NCBI RefSeq assembly: GCF_002313155.2
Contig: NZ_NWFK02000001.1
Span: 1,488,001 to 1,552,000 of the forward strand
Length of the DNA stretch: 64,000 bases
Direction of reading: 5' to 3'
Source of the DNA: Psychrobacter sp. FDAARGOS_221
GTDB lineage: Bacteria; Pseudomonadota; Gammaproteobacteria; Pseudomonadales; Moraxellaceae
The notes under the pieces are model-generated. The model searched no databases and was not told where the DNA came from. It was given only the letters and a program-made list of their open reading frames with translations. The position numbers were made by a program, and so were the translations under genes. Positions 19,436-27,458 of the stretch are shown here, piece after piece. Each line of letters starts with the position of its first letter. The first letter of the stretch is position 1.

Positions 19436-20632
19436 ATGTTTGAACGTGTCGAATTTTATGCCGGTGACCCAATCCTTGGACTGATGGTCGAATATGCCAA
19501 TGACAACAACCCAAATAAAGTAAACCTAGGGGTTGGTGTTTATTATGATGAAGACGGTAATTTGCCTGTGCTAGAGTGTGTGAAAGCCGCTGAGCAGCGC
19601 ATTGCTGATCCTATCTCACCTCGTCCTTACCTACCAATGGAAGGCTTACCTGGTCATCGTAAAGGCTGCCAAAACTTATTATTTGGTAAAGATGCCCAAG
19701 TATTACAAGACAATCGTGTCGCAACCATTGCAACCATCGGTGGCTCAGGCGCCTTGAAAGTGGGTGCTGAGTTTATCAATCAATGGTTCCCACATGCCAA
19801 ATGCTACGTCAGTGACCCAACTTGGGGCAACCACATTTCTATCTTTGAGGGCAGTGGCATGGAAGTGGGTAAATACCCTTACTATGACAAAGCCACAGGC
19901 GGCATCAAATTTGACGCTTTGATTGAGTTCTTCAAAACCTTAAACAAAGACGACGTGGTGCTATTACACCCTTGCTGCCACAACCCAACCGGTGTTGACC
20001 TAACTCAAGAACAGTGGGATCAATTGCTACAAGTGGTACAAGAGTGTGAACTGATTCCATTCATGGATATCGCCTACCAAGGCTTTGGCGAAGACATCGA
20101 CGCAGACGCTTATGCGATTCGCAAAGCGGTTGAGATGGGCTTACCATTATTCGTGAGTAACTCATTTTCTAAAAACTTATCGTTATACGGTGAGCGTGTC
20201 GGCGGTCTATCAGTAGTATGCCCAAACTCAGAAGAAGCAGATTTGGTATTTGGTCAATTAAAATTCACTGTACGCCGTATCTATTCAAGCCCACCATCTC
20301 ACGGTGGTCGTGTGGTTGATATCGTTATGAATGACGATGCTCTACATGAGCAATGGGTTGGTGAAGTTTACGCCATGCGCGATCGCATCAAAGCCATGCG
20401 CTTAAAGTTAAAATCAGTACTTGAAGCCAAAGTACCCGGCCGTAACTTTGATTATCTAACCACTCAAAACGGTATGTTTAGCTTCACCGGCCTAACGCCT
20501 GAGCAAGTTGAGCGCCTAAAAACTGAGTTTGGTATCTACATGGTCTCTAATTCACGTATGTGTGTGGCTGGCCTAAACAGCAACAACGTTGATTACATTG
20601 CTAATGCGATGGCAGAAGTATTAAAAGACTAA
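19436..20632 (+). CDS. tyrB: Aromatic/aspartate aminotransferase (class I)
   Basis: Homodimeric cytosolic PLP aminotransferase of the AspC/TyrB subgroup, interconverting aspartate or aromatic amino acids with 2-oxoglutarate. It starts with the family N-terminus FERVEFYAGDPILGL, has LHPCCHNPTGVDLT, and has the PLP lysine in SNSFSKNLSLYGERVGGL (about residues 241-258). Length 398 aa is exact for the family. The gene is monocistronic, with a strong RBS and terminator. AspC and TyrB specificity overlap, and I favour TyrB only by overall resemblance. Confidence 0.87.
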   Translation: MFERVEFYAGDPILGLMVEYANDNNPNKVNLGVGVYYDEDGNLPVLECVKAAEQRIADPISPRPYLPMEGLPGHRKGCQNLLFGKDAQVLQDNRVATIATIGGSGALKVGAEFINQWFPHAKCYVSDPTWGNHISIFEGSGMEVGKYPYYDKATGGIKFDALIEFFKTLNKDDVVLLHPCCHNPTGVDLTQEQWDQLLQVVQECELIPFMDIAYQGFGEDIDADAYAIRKAVEMGLPLFVSNSFSKNLSLYGERVGGLSVVCPNSEEADLVFGQLKFTVRRIYSSPPSHGGRVVDIVMNDDALHEQWVGEVYAMRDRIKAMRLKLKSVLEAKVPGRNFDYLTTQNGMFSFTGLTPEQVERLKTEFGIYMVSNSRMCVAGLNSNNVDYIANAMAEVLKD

Positions 20633-20660
20633 TCTGCTATTAGGTTTAACTTAAAAAGTA

Positions 20661-20694
20661 AAAGCTGAGCATCTCATTGATGCTCAGCTTTTTT
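20661..20694 (+). terminator. Rho-independent terminator after tyrB
   Basis: Stem AAAGCTGAGCATC/GATGCTCAGCTTT with loop TCATT followed by T's; 13 bp perfect. Confidence 0.92.
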
Positions 20695-20873
20695 ATTAGC
20701 TACACATAGGCTAGATAATTTAGTTAACTGTCTCACTCTAGACAACTATTCCTTAATTACCTTAAATCAGGCACAATAACCTCTTTAGCCAAAATATCGC
20801 CACACTCTAAACAACCTATCCATTCTGTCAGATAGTATTCAACACTGTTAAAACTCAGCCCTGTAGGTGACTC

Positions 20874-21833
20874 ATGCTTGTCTTACTTGCGAAACCAAAC
20901 TCAAGCTCGCGTCTAAAACCAAAACAGCATTCAGCGTTTGCTATTAACTTAAAGTCTGTCGCTTATATAACGATTATGCTGCTACTGGCTAGCTGCTCCA
21001 ATGATTCGCAGCCGAGCATTAAAACTACTGAAAGTCAGTCACAAACAAAGTCGACACCTTCATCTGACGTTTTACGTATCGCTGCTGCTGCAAATTTAGC
21101 AGGGGTACTACCGTCGATTATTGAGGCTTATAATCACGATGAGATGGCACAGAGGGAAGTAGCAGCAACCAAGACTGAAGTCACCTACGCCTCATCCGGT
21201 AAGCTGTACGCTCAGATTAACTCAGGAGCGCCCTATGATGTGTTTTTATCTGCTGATCAGCAGTATCCAGCCCAGTATAGGCAGTCGCATCCTAGCACTA
21301 AGTCAGACAAGCAGACTTTTACTTATGCGCGTGGACAACTGGCGCTATACAGCGATATCCAGGATTTAAGTTCGGTCAGTAGCCTAAATCAAACCAGCTT
21401 ACAACAGCTGTGGCTCACCGATGGCATGCGAACAGGTAAAGCCAGGCATCAAGCCCTATCGAAAATCACGCTGGCCAATCCAGAGTTAGCACCTTACGGT
21501 GCATCAGCGAAGGCTTTTTTGCAACAAACTCAGCTATACGAGCCATTACAGCAACAAAAAAGGCTCATCCAAGCTGAGAACATAGGCCAAGCATTCCAAT
21601 ATACTTATACCGCCACTACTGACTATGGGTTTGTGGCGTTATCACAATTAGTCAGTGCCAAGATTAACCCAGCCAAATATCGGATACTCGCAGCAGACAG
21701 CTATCCTCCAATTTTACAAGATGGCGTTGTAATTAGTGACCACCCGCAGGCAGTTCGTTTCGCCCACTATCTACAATCTGCAGCAGCGCAAATGAAGTTT
21801 TCCGAGGCTGGTTATCTAGCCATAAATAACTAG
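20874..21833 (+). CDS. modA: Molybdate ABC transporter substrate-binding lipoprotein
   Basis: Periplasmic molybdate/tungstate-binding protein. A long basic N-region precedes a hydrophobic core and the lipobox LLASC (C41), so it is probably lipid-anchored. The mature domain starts LRIAAAANLAGVLPSIIEAY and includes TYASSGKLYAQINSGAPYDVFLSAD, the oxyanion-binding region of ModA, and later ENIGQAFQYTYTATTDYGFVALSQ. The 319 aa is longer than usual (about 255) owing to the N-terminus and a Ser/Thr/Gln linker. It lies 123 bp before modB, beside the molybdenum cofactor and TMAO reductase genes it would feed. Confidence 0.9.
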   Translation: MLVLLAKPNSSSRLKPKQHSAFAINLKSVAYITIMLLLASCSNDSQPSIKTTESQSQTKSTPSSDVLRIAAAANLAGVLPSIIEAYNHDEMAQREVAATKTEVTYASSGKLYAQINSGAPYDVFLSADQQYPAQYRQSHPSTKSDKQTFTYARGQLALYSDIQDLSSVSSLNQTSLQQLWLTDGMRTGKARHQALSKITLANPELAPYGASAKAFLQQTQLYEPLQQQKRLIQAENIGQAFQYTYTATTDYGFVALSQLVSAKINPAKYRILAADSYPPILQDGVVISDHPQAVRFAHYLQSAAAQMKFSEAGYLAINN

Positions 21834-21956
21834 TGGCTGCGCAAAAGCTTAGATTGAGATAGGCCCTGCTTTACTCTATACTGATACTCAAATATTTGGT
21901 CTCGAATACTAACTTCCAGAAACCTCTAAACTCACCGTTGCGGTCGTACCCAACCT

Positions 21957-22664
21957 ATGTCACTTGTACCCTTTCATCTCTCTGACATGCTGCTTCCGCT
22001 ATGGCTGAGTATTAAACTTGCCGGCATTACTACCCTTTGTCTTATCTTATTTGCCACGCCGCTAGCCTATTGGATAGCAAAGCCCTCTGGCAACACCCTA
22101 ATTGCACGCCTAAAAATCATGTTAATGGGCGCTATTGCTATGCCGTTAGTACTACCGCCGACTGTGCTTGGTTTTTATTTGTTATTACTACTAAGCCCTA
22201 ACTTTGGTCTTGGACAATGGCTGATTGCTCATAACATAGGCGCACTCGCCTTTACCTTTCAGGGGCTGGTGATCGGTTCAATCATTTATTCGCTGCCATT
22301 TTATATGCAGCCGGTATATGCTCAGTTCCTACGTATCCCGAGCAGTGTCAGAGACATGGCGCTATTGATGGAACCCAATCGTTTGCGCCGCTTTACTGCT
22401 GTGGCACTGCCGCAAGCCAAGAGCGGGATTATCTTGGGCAGCTTGATTAGCTTTGCGCATACCATTGGGGAGTTTGGGGTGGTCTTGATGATCGGCGGTA
22501 GTATCGCTGGTGAAACCAAGGTAATCTCGATCGCCATTTATGAGCAGGTCGAAGCGCTCAACTATGGTATGGCGCATACCATGTCGCTATTATTGGTGGT
22601 ATTGGGGATTGCTTTGGTGAGTTTGATTGCCGGTATTAATAATCGGATAACGCGCGATAGATAA
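21957..22664 (+). CDS. modB: Molybdate ABC transporter permease
   Basis: Inner-membrane permease of 235 aa with about five to six membrane segments. The ATPase-coupling loop is at about residues 138-172: MALLMEPNRLRRFTAVALP then AKSGIILGSLISFAHTIGEFG, the latter closely matching ModB. Length is normal. The expected ATPase gene modC does not follow; instead there is a 502-bp gene-free segment with repeats. The transporter must therefore use a ModC encoded elsewhere, or be impaired. Confidence 0.92.
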   Translation: MSLVPFHLSDMLLPLWLSIKLAGITTLCLILFATPLAYWIAKPSGNTLIARLKIMLMGAIAMPLVLPPTVLGFYLLLLLSPNFGLGQWLIAHNIGALAFTFQGLVIGSIIYSLPFYMQPVYAQFLRIPSSVRDMALLMEPNRLRRFTAVALPQAKSGIILGSLISFAHTIGEFGVVLMIGGSIAGETKVISIAIYEQVEALNYGMAHTMSLLLVVLGIALVSLIAGINNRITRDR

Positions 22665-22774
22665 TAAAATGCATGCTTATGAATAATCTATCCATATATC
22701 TAGAAACGTTAACAATTCATCCCCAGCCCTGGGAAGCTAAGCTGTGCTTGACTGATAAAAAAATCCATCCCCAA

Positions 22775-22797
22775 CCCTTCCTTTGAAAAAGGAAGGG
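22775..22797. repeat. Short C/G-rich hairpin repeat
   Basis: Perfect 10-bp arms CCCTTCCTTT and AAAGGAAGGG with a 3-nt loop, flanked by CATCCCCAA. It resembles the dispersed C-rich hairpin repeats found between genes in many bacteria. It lacks a T-run, so it is not a classical terminator. Confidence 0.65.
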
Positions 22798-22908
22798 GGC
22801 ACACTGTTATAAAAGTTAAAGCTGTGTTTTATCTCTGCTCAAGGGTTTTAGAAGGTTATCGCGTTGAGTGTGGGTTGAAGACGGGGTTTAGCCTTGATTG
22901 AAGCGGAT

Positions 22909-23010
22909 ATACTTGGTAAAGCACAGGGTTGCAGGCGCTTGCTCAGAGGTGGTATCGCAAAGTCAGGAACGCATCTGGGCTTAGCGCCTGCCGCTGTGCG
23001 TACCAAGATA
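22909..23010. repeat. Large imperfect palindrome
   Basis: Left arm 22909-22947 and right arm 22973-23010 pair over most of 38 bp. Outer arms are ACTTGGTA-(AA)GCACAG and CTGTGCGTACCAAG; inner arms are GCAGGCGCTTGCTCAGA and TCTGGGCTTAGCGCCTGC; the loop is about 25 nt. It is more GC-rich than its surroundings, has no coding capacity and is not a terminator (no T-run). A structured RNA or a mobile palindromic repeat are the two readings. Confidence 0.7.
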
Positions 23011-23166
23011 GTAGCGAAAAGCGAGAATAGCTGCGACTTAAATTAAAGATTACGCTGACTGGAATTAAAGCCCACGCTTAAGTCTACAAGTAGCTAGTCA
23101 CCGCTATTCTATTAAACCCAAACTAACCTCAAATCAACCTCAGACTAGCCCTAAAGCAACCCAATG

Positions 23167-23673
23167 CTAACCATTGTTACTGAGCCACTTTGACGGCTCA
23201 TCGACATAAAACTCTTGTTTCCAAACCGGAATGTCGGCCTTAATGGTGTCCAAAATCCAACGGCACGCATCAAATGCCGGATAGCGGTGCTTGGATGACA
23301 CCCCGACCCACACCGCCATATCGCCGATATCTAACGCGCCAATGCGATGGATGGCGACTGCGTTTTCGATATCAAATTTGCGTTTGGCCTCTTCGATGAT
23401 GTGTTTGCCTTGGTTGATGGCCAGTTTTTCGTAGCCGTAATAGGTCAGGTTGGTGACTTGGCTGTCGTTGTTATGATTGCGCACCCAGCCTTCAAAGGTG
23501 GCTAACGCGCCGCATTGCTCGTCTTGCAAAAAGTCTTTTAGGCGTTCAGCATCGATGGCCACATCCAGTAAGGCAAAGCCTTGTTGCTGTGCAGTTTCAT
23601 ACGCTTGCTCGACGCTTAAGCTGATGCGGCTGGCGTGTTGGTGTATATCGCTGTTGTTGGTTTGGTTTGACAT
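23167..23673 (-). CDS. moaE: Molybdopterin synthase catalytic subunit
   Basis: MoaE takes sulfur from the thiocarboxylated C-terminus of MoaD and inserts it into precursor Z (cPMP) to make molybdopterin. Family motifs are CGALATFEGWVRNHN (about residues 54-68), IHRIGALDIGDMAVWVGVSSKHR (about 108-130) and the catalytic/active-site lysine region IPVWKQEFYVD near the C-terminus. Length 168 aa is slightly above the usual 150 because of an N-terminal 15-residue Asn/Ser/His tail. It is the last gene of the tor-moe-moa run, after moaD. Confidence 0.95.
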   Translation of the reverse strand: MSNQTNNSDIHQHASRISLSVEQAYETAQQQGFALLDVAIDAERLKDFLQDEQCGALATFEGWVRNHNNDSQVTNLTYYGYEKLAINQGKHIIEEAKRKFDIENAVAIHRIGALDIGDMAVWVGVSSKHRYPAFDACRWILDTIKADIPVWKQEFYVDEPSKWLSNNG

Positions 23674-23762
23674 AATAAGCGGGCCTTTCCTTTATCAATC
23701 AGTCGGTCAGTGTGATGTGTTGCGCGGTGTATTAGTAGTGAATGGTTAATAATAGCTGTCAA

Positions 23763-24005
23763 TTAACCACCTGCTACCGGAGGAATAAAGGCCACCGTGT
23801 CACCCTCTTCAATCGTATCGTCCCAACTGGCAAACTCATCATTAATTGCCACTCTCACCTTTCCTGGCGTCAATTCAAAGCCATGCTGAGACTGCAGCTG
23901 ACTGTATAGCTCAGGCAAAGTGAGCGCCTTATCTAGGCTTAACTGCTGCTGTCCTTGCTGAGCTTGATCGGCCAAACTGGCAAAATATAACACCGTGATA
24001 TTCAT
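23763..24005 (-). CDS. moaD: Molybdopterin synthase sulfur-carrier subunit
   Basis: Small ubiquitin-like protein of 80 aa ending in PPVAGG. The C-terminal Gly-Gly is adenylated and thiocarboxylated to carry sulfur to MoaE. The N-terminus ITVLYFASLADQ and the region VRVAINDEFASWDDTIEEGDTVAFIPP are typical. It lies between moaC and moaE, the normal order. Length and key residues are intact. Confidence 0.95.
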   Translation of the reverse strand: MNITVLYFASLADQAQQGQQQLSLDKALTLPELYSQLQSQHGFELTPGKVRVAINDEFASWDDTIEEGDTVAFIPPVAGG

Positions 24006-24109
24006 AGTGATGCTTACCTTCGATTATTATGTACTGTTGTGTTATTTATACTGAAATGCGGATTAGTTAGTGCTTGCTGGTTAATGCTTATTGGCTACAG
24101 CTCCAGAGC

Positions 24110-24607
24110 TTAACCTTGATAATCCGATTTACCGCCCGTTTTACGCAGCAGACGCACGTCACTAATGACAATGTCATGTGACAGCGCCTTAGTCATGTCA
24201 TATAAGGTCAGACAGGCAGCGCTGACCGCAGTAAGCGCTTCCATCTCCACACCGGTTTTGTGAGTGACGCGCACCGTGGCATTGACCGTAATCGCATGCT
24301 TTGCATCGTCATATTCAAAGCTAACGCCGACCTTATCCAATGGCAATGGATGACATAGCGGAATCAAATCATGAGTACGTTTGGCACCCATAATACCGGC
24401 AATGTGCGCGGTTTGAGTGATACTGCCCTTTTTGGTCATGCCGTCAGCGTCTTTGATTTGCTGATAAATCTGCGGCGGGAAAATAACCTGCCCTTGAGCA
24501 ATGGCTTCTCGCGTGGTCACCGTTTTGTGCCCGACATCAACCATATGAATGTCACCATCGGCATCCAAATGTGACAACTGCTTGTTGGTTAAAGGCTGGT
24601 TTGACAT
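24110..24607 (-). CDS. moaC: Cyclic pyranopterin monophosphate synthase accessory protein MoaC
   Basis: Works after MoaA to rearrange 3',8-cyclo-GTP into cyclic pyranopterin monophosphate. Conserved features are DGDIHMVDVGHKTVTTREA near the N-terminus, IPLCHPLPLDKVGVSFEYD (about 81-99) with the catalytic lysine, and TGVEMEALTAVSAACLTLYDM (about 117-137). Length 165 aa is typical. GGAG lies upstream of the start. It is flanked by mobA and moaD in the same direction. Confidence 0.95.
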   Translation of the reverse strand: MSNQPLTNKQLSHLDADGDIHMVDVGHKTVTTREAIAQGQVIFPPQIYQQIKDADGMTKKGSITQTAHIAGIMGAKRTHDLIPLCHPLPLDKVGVSFEYDDAKHAITVNATVRVTHKTGVEMEALTAVSAACLTLYDMTKALSHDIVISDVRLLRKTGGKSDYQG

Positions 24608-24654
24608 AACAAACGACTCCGATATTAGGAACTAACAATAATTTTAAGCGCAAC

Positions 24655-25455
24655 CTAACCAAATAACTGCTGACAGGCTGCCTCAAATTGTTCAGGGGTA
24701 TTCAGATTGGACAAGCTATACCACGCCTTTGGCATGGCCAGCGACTGACCGATAGGACTAATAAAGCGCATCACTCTGCGCTCTCCACTGTCCAAATAGG
24801 CTTGTAGTGACTGAGCCAAATCAACTTGATACAACGCCAGTAACGGATAGTCTCGCTCATTATCAGCCAGACAATATATTTGCGGCTGTGGTTGAGTATG
24901 TTGACCCATTAAGCGTTGAGTATTGAAAGCATCAGCAGTTAAAGCATGAGTCGTCACATACTGCCAGATATCAACAGTATTGACCAAGCTATCGCAACTC
25001 ACAACCAGCAACCATTTTGAGTCGCTGTCATTTAAATCATTTGAATCACTTGAACCAATATTAGAACAGCTTGAACCCAATAACTGCTGCATGCCAGCCA
25101 CAATCGCACCCAACGGACCCGCCGAGTGCTTTTGCTTAAACTCAGAGTGGCTACTACGTGGCTGATAGTCTTTAATATGCGTTATCGCGCAGTCTTCAAC
25201 GTCTAATTCAGTGGTAAATCCTTGCTGATTGTCAGCAATCAAGATGGGCACCCCAAGTTGTGCCGAACAACATACATGATAGTCGAGCAGCGTCTCACCA
25301 GAAGGCAAAAGCAATTTCGCCTTTGGAGAGCCCATGCGTGTTGATAAACCACCGGCTAAAATCAATACGCCGGCCAGTAGCTTCTGAGCTAAATAGTTTT
25401 CACAGCCACTATTAAACTCAAGCTCACTATTAAGCTCAGAGCTGCTATTAATCAT
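24655..25455 (-). CDS. mobA: Molybdenum cofactor guanylyltransferase
   Basis: Attaches GMP to molybdopterin to make the bis-MGD cofactor that TorA needs. The nucleotide-binding motif is LAGGLSTRMGSPKAKLLLPSG (about residues 33-53 of this start), with a later VVSCDSLV matching the acidic metal site. I chose ATG 25455 over the in-frame GTG at 25470; both overlap or abut the moaB stop at 25448. The protein is about 266 aa against a usual 190-200. The excess is a low-complexity N-terminus (Ser/Asn/Glu) and a Ser/Asp/Asn insertion near residues 120-140, so length is odd but the core is intact. Confidence 0.88.
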   Translation of the reverse strand: MINSSSELNSELEFNSGCENYLAQKLLAGVLILAGGLSTRMGSPKAKLLLPSGETLLDYHVCCSAQLGVPILIADNQQGFTTELDVEDCAITHIKDYQPRSSHSEFKQKHSAGPLGAIVAGMQQLLGSSCSNIGSSDSNDLNDSDSKWLLVVSCDSLVNTVDIWQYVTTHALTADAFNTQRLMGQHTQPQPQIYCLADNERDYPLLALYQVDLAQSLQAYLDSGERRVMRFISPIGQSLAMPKAWYSLSNLNTPEQFEAACQQLFG

Positions 25456-25975
25456 GCCCTGGGTTAACACGCATCAAGTGCGGCACAAAGTTACACGGAC
25501 CAGTGCGGCTATCCAGTTGCTCTTTAATAATCTTTGTCCAACCTGTACGGCACGCACCTGATGAACCAGGTAAGCAGAAAATAACCGTATTATTGGCCAT
25601 GCCCGCAATGGCGCGCGACTGAATGGTAGACATGCCGATTTCATCTTTTGAAATTAAACGGAACATCTCACCAAAGCCATCAATGGTCTTATCAAACAAC
25701 ACACTGACCGCCTCTGGCATGCTGTCACGGATATAAAAACCAGTACCGCCAGTGGTAATCACCGCATGTACGTCAGTATCAGCAATCCAGCTACTAATCA
25801 CCGCACGAATCTTATAAATATCATCGCTAATCAACTGACGATCAGCCAAATGATGGCCAGCTTCTTGTAGCGAGTCGGCCAAATATTGACCTGAAGTGTC
25901 TTGCTCTATGCTGCGGCTATCAGATACGGTTAATACCGCAACATTAAGTTTGGTGAATTGTTTTTCTTTTGACAT
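25448..25975 (-). CDS. moaB: Molybdopterin adenylyltransferase-like protein MoaB
   Basis: MoaB/MogA-family protein of 175 aa that binds molybdopterin and activates it with ATP for metal insertion. Motifs are VLTVSDSRSIEQDTSG (about 14-29), VITTGGTGFYIRDSMPEAV (about 76-94) and FCLPGSSGACRTGW (about 132-145). Length is usual. Start context AGGACAATAAGTT ATG is acceptable. It overlaps the mobA start. No mogA is visible in the window, so MoaB may do the adenylylation. Confidence 0.93.
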   Translation of the reverse strand: MSKEKQFTKLNVAVLTVSDSRSIEQDTSGQYLADSLQEAGHHLADRQLISDDIYKIRAVISSWIADTDVHAVITTGGTGFYIRDSMPEAVSVLFDKTIDGFGEMFRLISKDEIGMSTIQSRAIAGMANNTVIFCLPGSSGACRTGWTKIIKEQLDSRTGPCNFVPHLMRVNPGHD

Positions 25976-26039
25976 AACTTATTGTCCTTTTATGTTTAGA
26001 TCTGCTGTTCTGATATTGGGTATTTATTGTGTTCAGTTT

Positions 26040-27266
26040 TTAGCCGCCAATCATCGACAAATTATCCATGATACCGCTATTTGACTGTTCTAAATGATGA
26101 TGTTCCGGCTTTATCGGCATAAAACCATGTAATACTTGCATTAAGCCCTCGACATCTTGGCGCTGTAGATAATCACGGATGTCATAATTGCCCTGATCGA
26201 ATAAGCACAGATGCACTTTGCCCAAGCTGCTCACGCGAAGACGGTTACAGCTTTCACAGAAATGCGGTGCATAGGGCGCAATCATGCCAATACGGCCCAC
26301 ATAATCAGGATGGCTGTATTCAATGGCAGGCCCATCGGTATGGCCTCTTTGATGTGGACGCCAACCATTTGCAAGCAAATACTGAGTAATTAAATCCGAC
26401 TGCGCATGCTGAGCAAAAAATAAATCACTATTGTCACTGGTCTGCATAAACTCGATAAAGCGGTAAGTCACCGGCCGCGTCTTGACATACTCTAACGCAG
26501 ACAGCAGGGTCTCATAAGCGGTGTCTTCCATTAAGATACCGTTTAGCTTTAGCTTAATATCGGTGCTCTCAAGCAAGGTATCTATATCGTGCAGCAGCTG
26601 CGGCAACATATCAAAGCCAGTCATCTGCTTAAATACTTGAGGCTCAAAGCTATCAATACTGATATTGAGCTGATCCAATCCTGCTTGCTGCCAATCGGCA
26701 ATGTGCTTGCCCAGCTTATAACCATTACTGGTCATCGCCACCGTTTCGACACCCGGCGTGGCTTTGACCAGCTCGATAATGTCACTCACATCTTTACGAA
26801 TCGATGGCTCACCGCCAGTTAAGCGCACTTTCTTAGTGCCGACATTGGCGAAGGCCTGAATTAATACCTTTATTTCATCTAAGCTCAGCTCATTTTTGGG
26901 ACGTTTGCCTTGATAACCATTGGGCAAACAATAGCCGCAGCGAAAGTTGCAAAAGTCGGTAATAGATAGACGCAAATAAGTCAGTTGCCTAGAAAAACCA
27001 TCAGTCAGCACTTGCTGGGTTAACGCTTGATACGAATTAGGTTTGGCTGCTGAAGATATCGCAACTTTGGCTGAGTTAGCTGATTCATTAAACAACTGAA
27101 CCGCCGGCATATTGGCAGTGGGATCAAACAGACGAACAGATCGCTGAAGCACAGGCGACTGTCTGTTTGTAATGGGTTTAACCGTACCATGACCATCAAA
27201 TACAGCAGCTTTGGAGGAAGAAGGATATAGCCTAGCATTCACTAGGTTGGACTTTATAAGGGTCAT
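26040..27266 (-). CDS. moaA: GTP 3',8-cyclase (radical SAM) MoaA, long N-terminus
   Basis: Radical SAM enzyme that begins molybdenum cofactor synthesis by cyclising GTP. The N-terminal [4Fe-4S] cysteines are C106, C110 and C113 (TDFCNFRCGYC). The C-terminal cluster is in HFCESCNRLRVSSLGKVHLCLF, and the essential Gly-Gly ends the protein (SMIGG). Length is 408 aa against about 330. The excess is roughly 75 residues before the conserved FSRQLTYLRLSITD block and does not look like a known domain. An internal ATG at 27110 (M53) would shorten it, but I see no clear RBS there. Confidence 0.92.
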   Translation of the reverse strand: MTLIKSNLVNARLYPSSSKAAVFDGHGTVKPITNRQSPVLQRSVRLFDPTANMPAVQLFNESANSAKVAISSAAKPNSYQALTQQVLTDGFSRQLTYLRLSITDFCNFRCGYCLPNGYQGKRPKNELSLDEIKVLIQAFANVGTKKVRLTGGEPSIRKDVSDIIELVKATPGVETVAMTSNGYKLGKHIADWQQAGLDQLNISIDSFEPQVFKQMTGFDMLPQLLHDIDTLLESTDIKLKLNGILMEDTAYETLLSALEYVKTRPVTYRFIEFMQTSDNSDLFFAQHAQSDLITQYLLANGWRPHQRGHTDGPAIEYSHPDYVGRIGMIAPYAPHFCESCNRLRVSSLGKVHLCLFDQGNYDIRDYLQRQDVEGLMQVLHGFMPIKPEHHHLEQSNSGIMDNLSMIGG

Positions 27267-27458
27267 ATTGGGTACCGTTAACCTAATAAATAAAAGTGTG
27301 CTCTAAGCGTTGCCTCAGGTTGTGAATGGAAAATAATAATAAACAAATATCAGACTACTTATTATAGCAGTTTGCCAATCAATAAATACTCATCAAAAGG
27401 AGCGTTACTCTTATCGTTACTACTGCTTTGGTAGTATTGTATTATTTGAAATATTATA

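Larger units (their letters stand above)
22665..23166. other. Gene-free segment where modC is expected
   Basis: This 502-bp stretch holds no ABC-ATPase motifs (no Walker A, LSGGQ or Walker B in any frame). It contains a 13-bp imperfect direct repeat (22718-22730 and 22766-22778), a small perfect hairpin (22775-22797) and a large imperfect palindrome (about 22909-23010). A 36-codon frame opens at ATG 22679, 15 bp after the modB stop (MNNLSIYLETLTIHPQPWEA...), and runs into the hairpin. It could be the remnant of a modC start, but that is speculative. Confidence 0.6.

Noticed and set aside
22909..23010. Palindrome as integron attC site
   Set aside because: No GTTRRRY core or matching inverse core, no integrase, and no cassette gene.
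27267..27458. Moco riboswitch upstream of moaA
   Set aside because: I could not build the multi-stem structure by eye, and the gene is probably within a longer operon; a covariance-model search would be decisive.
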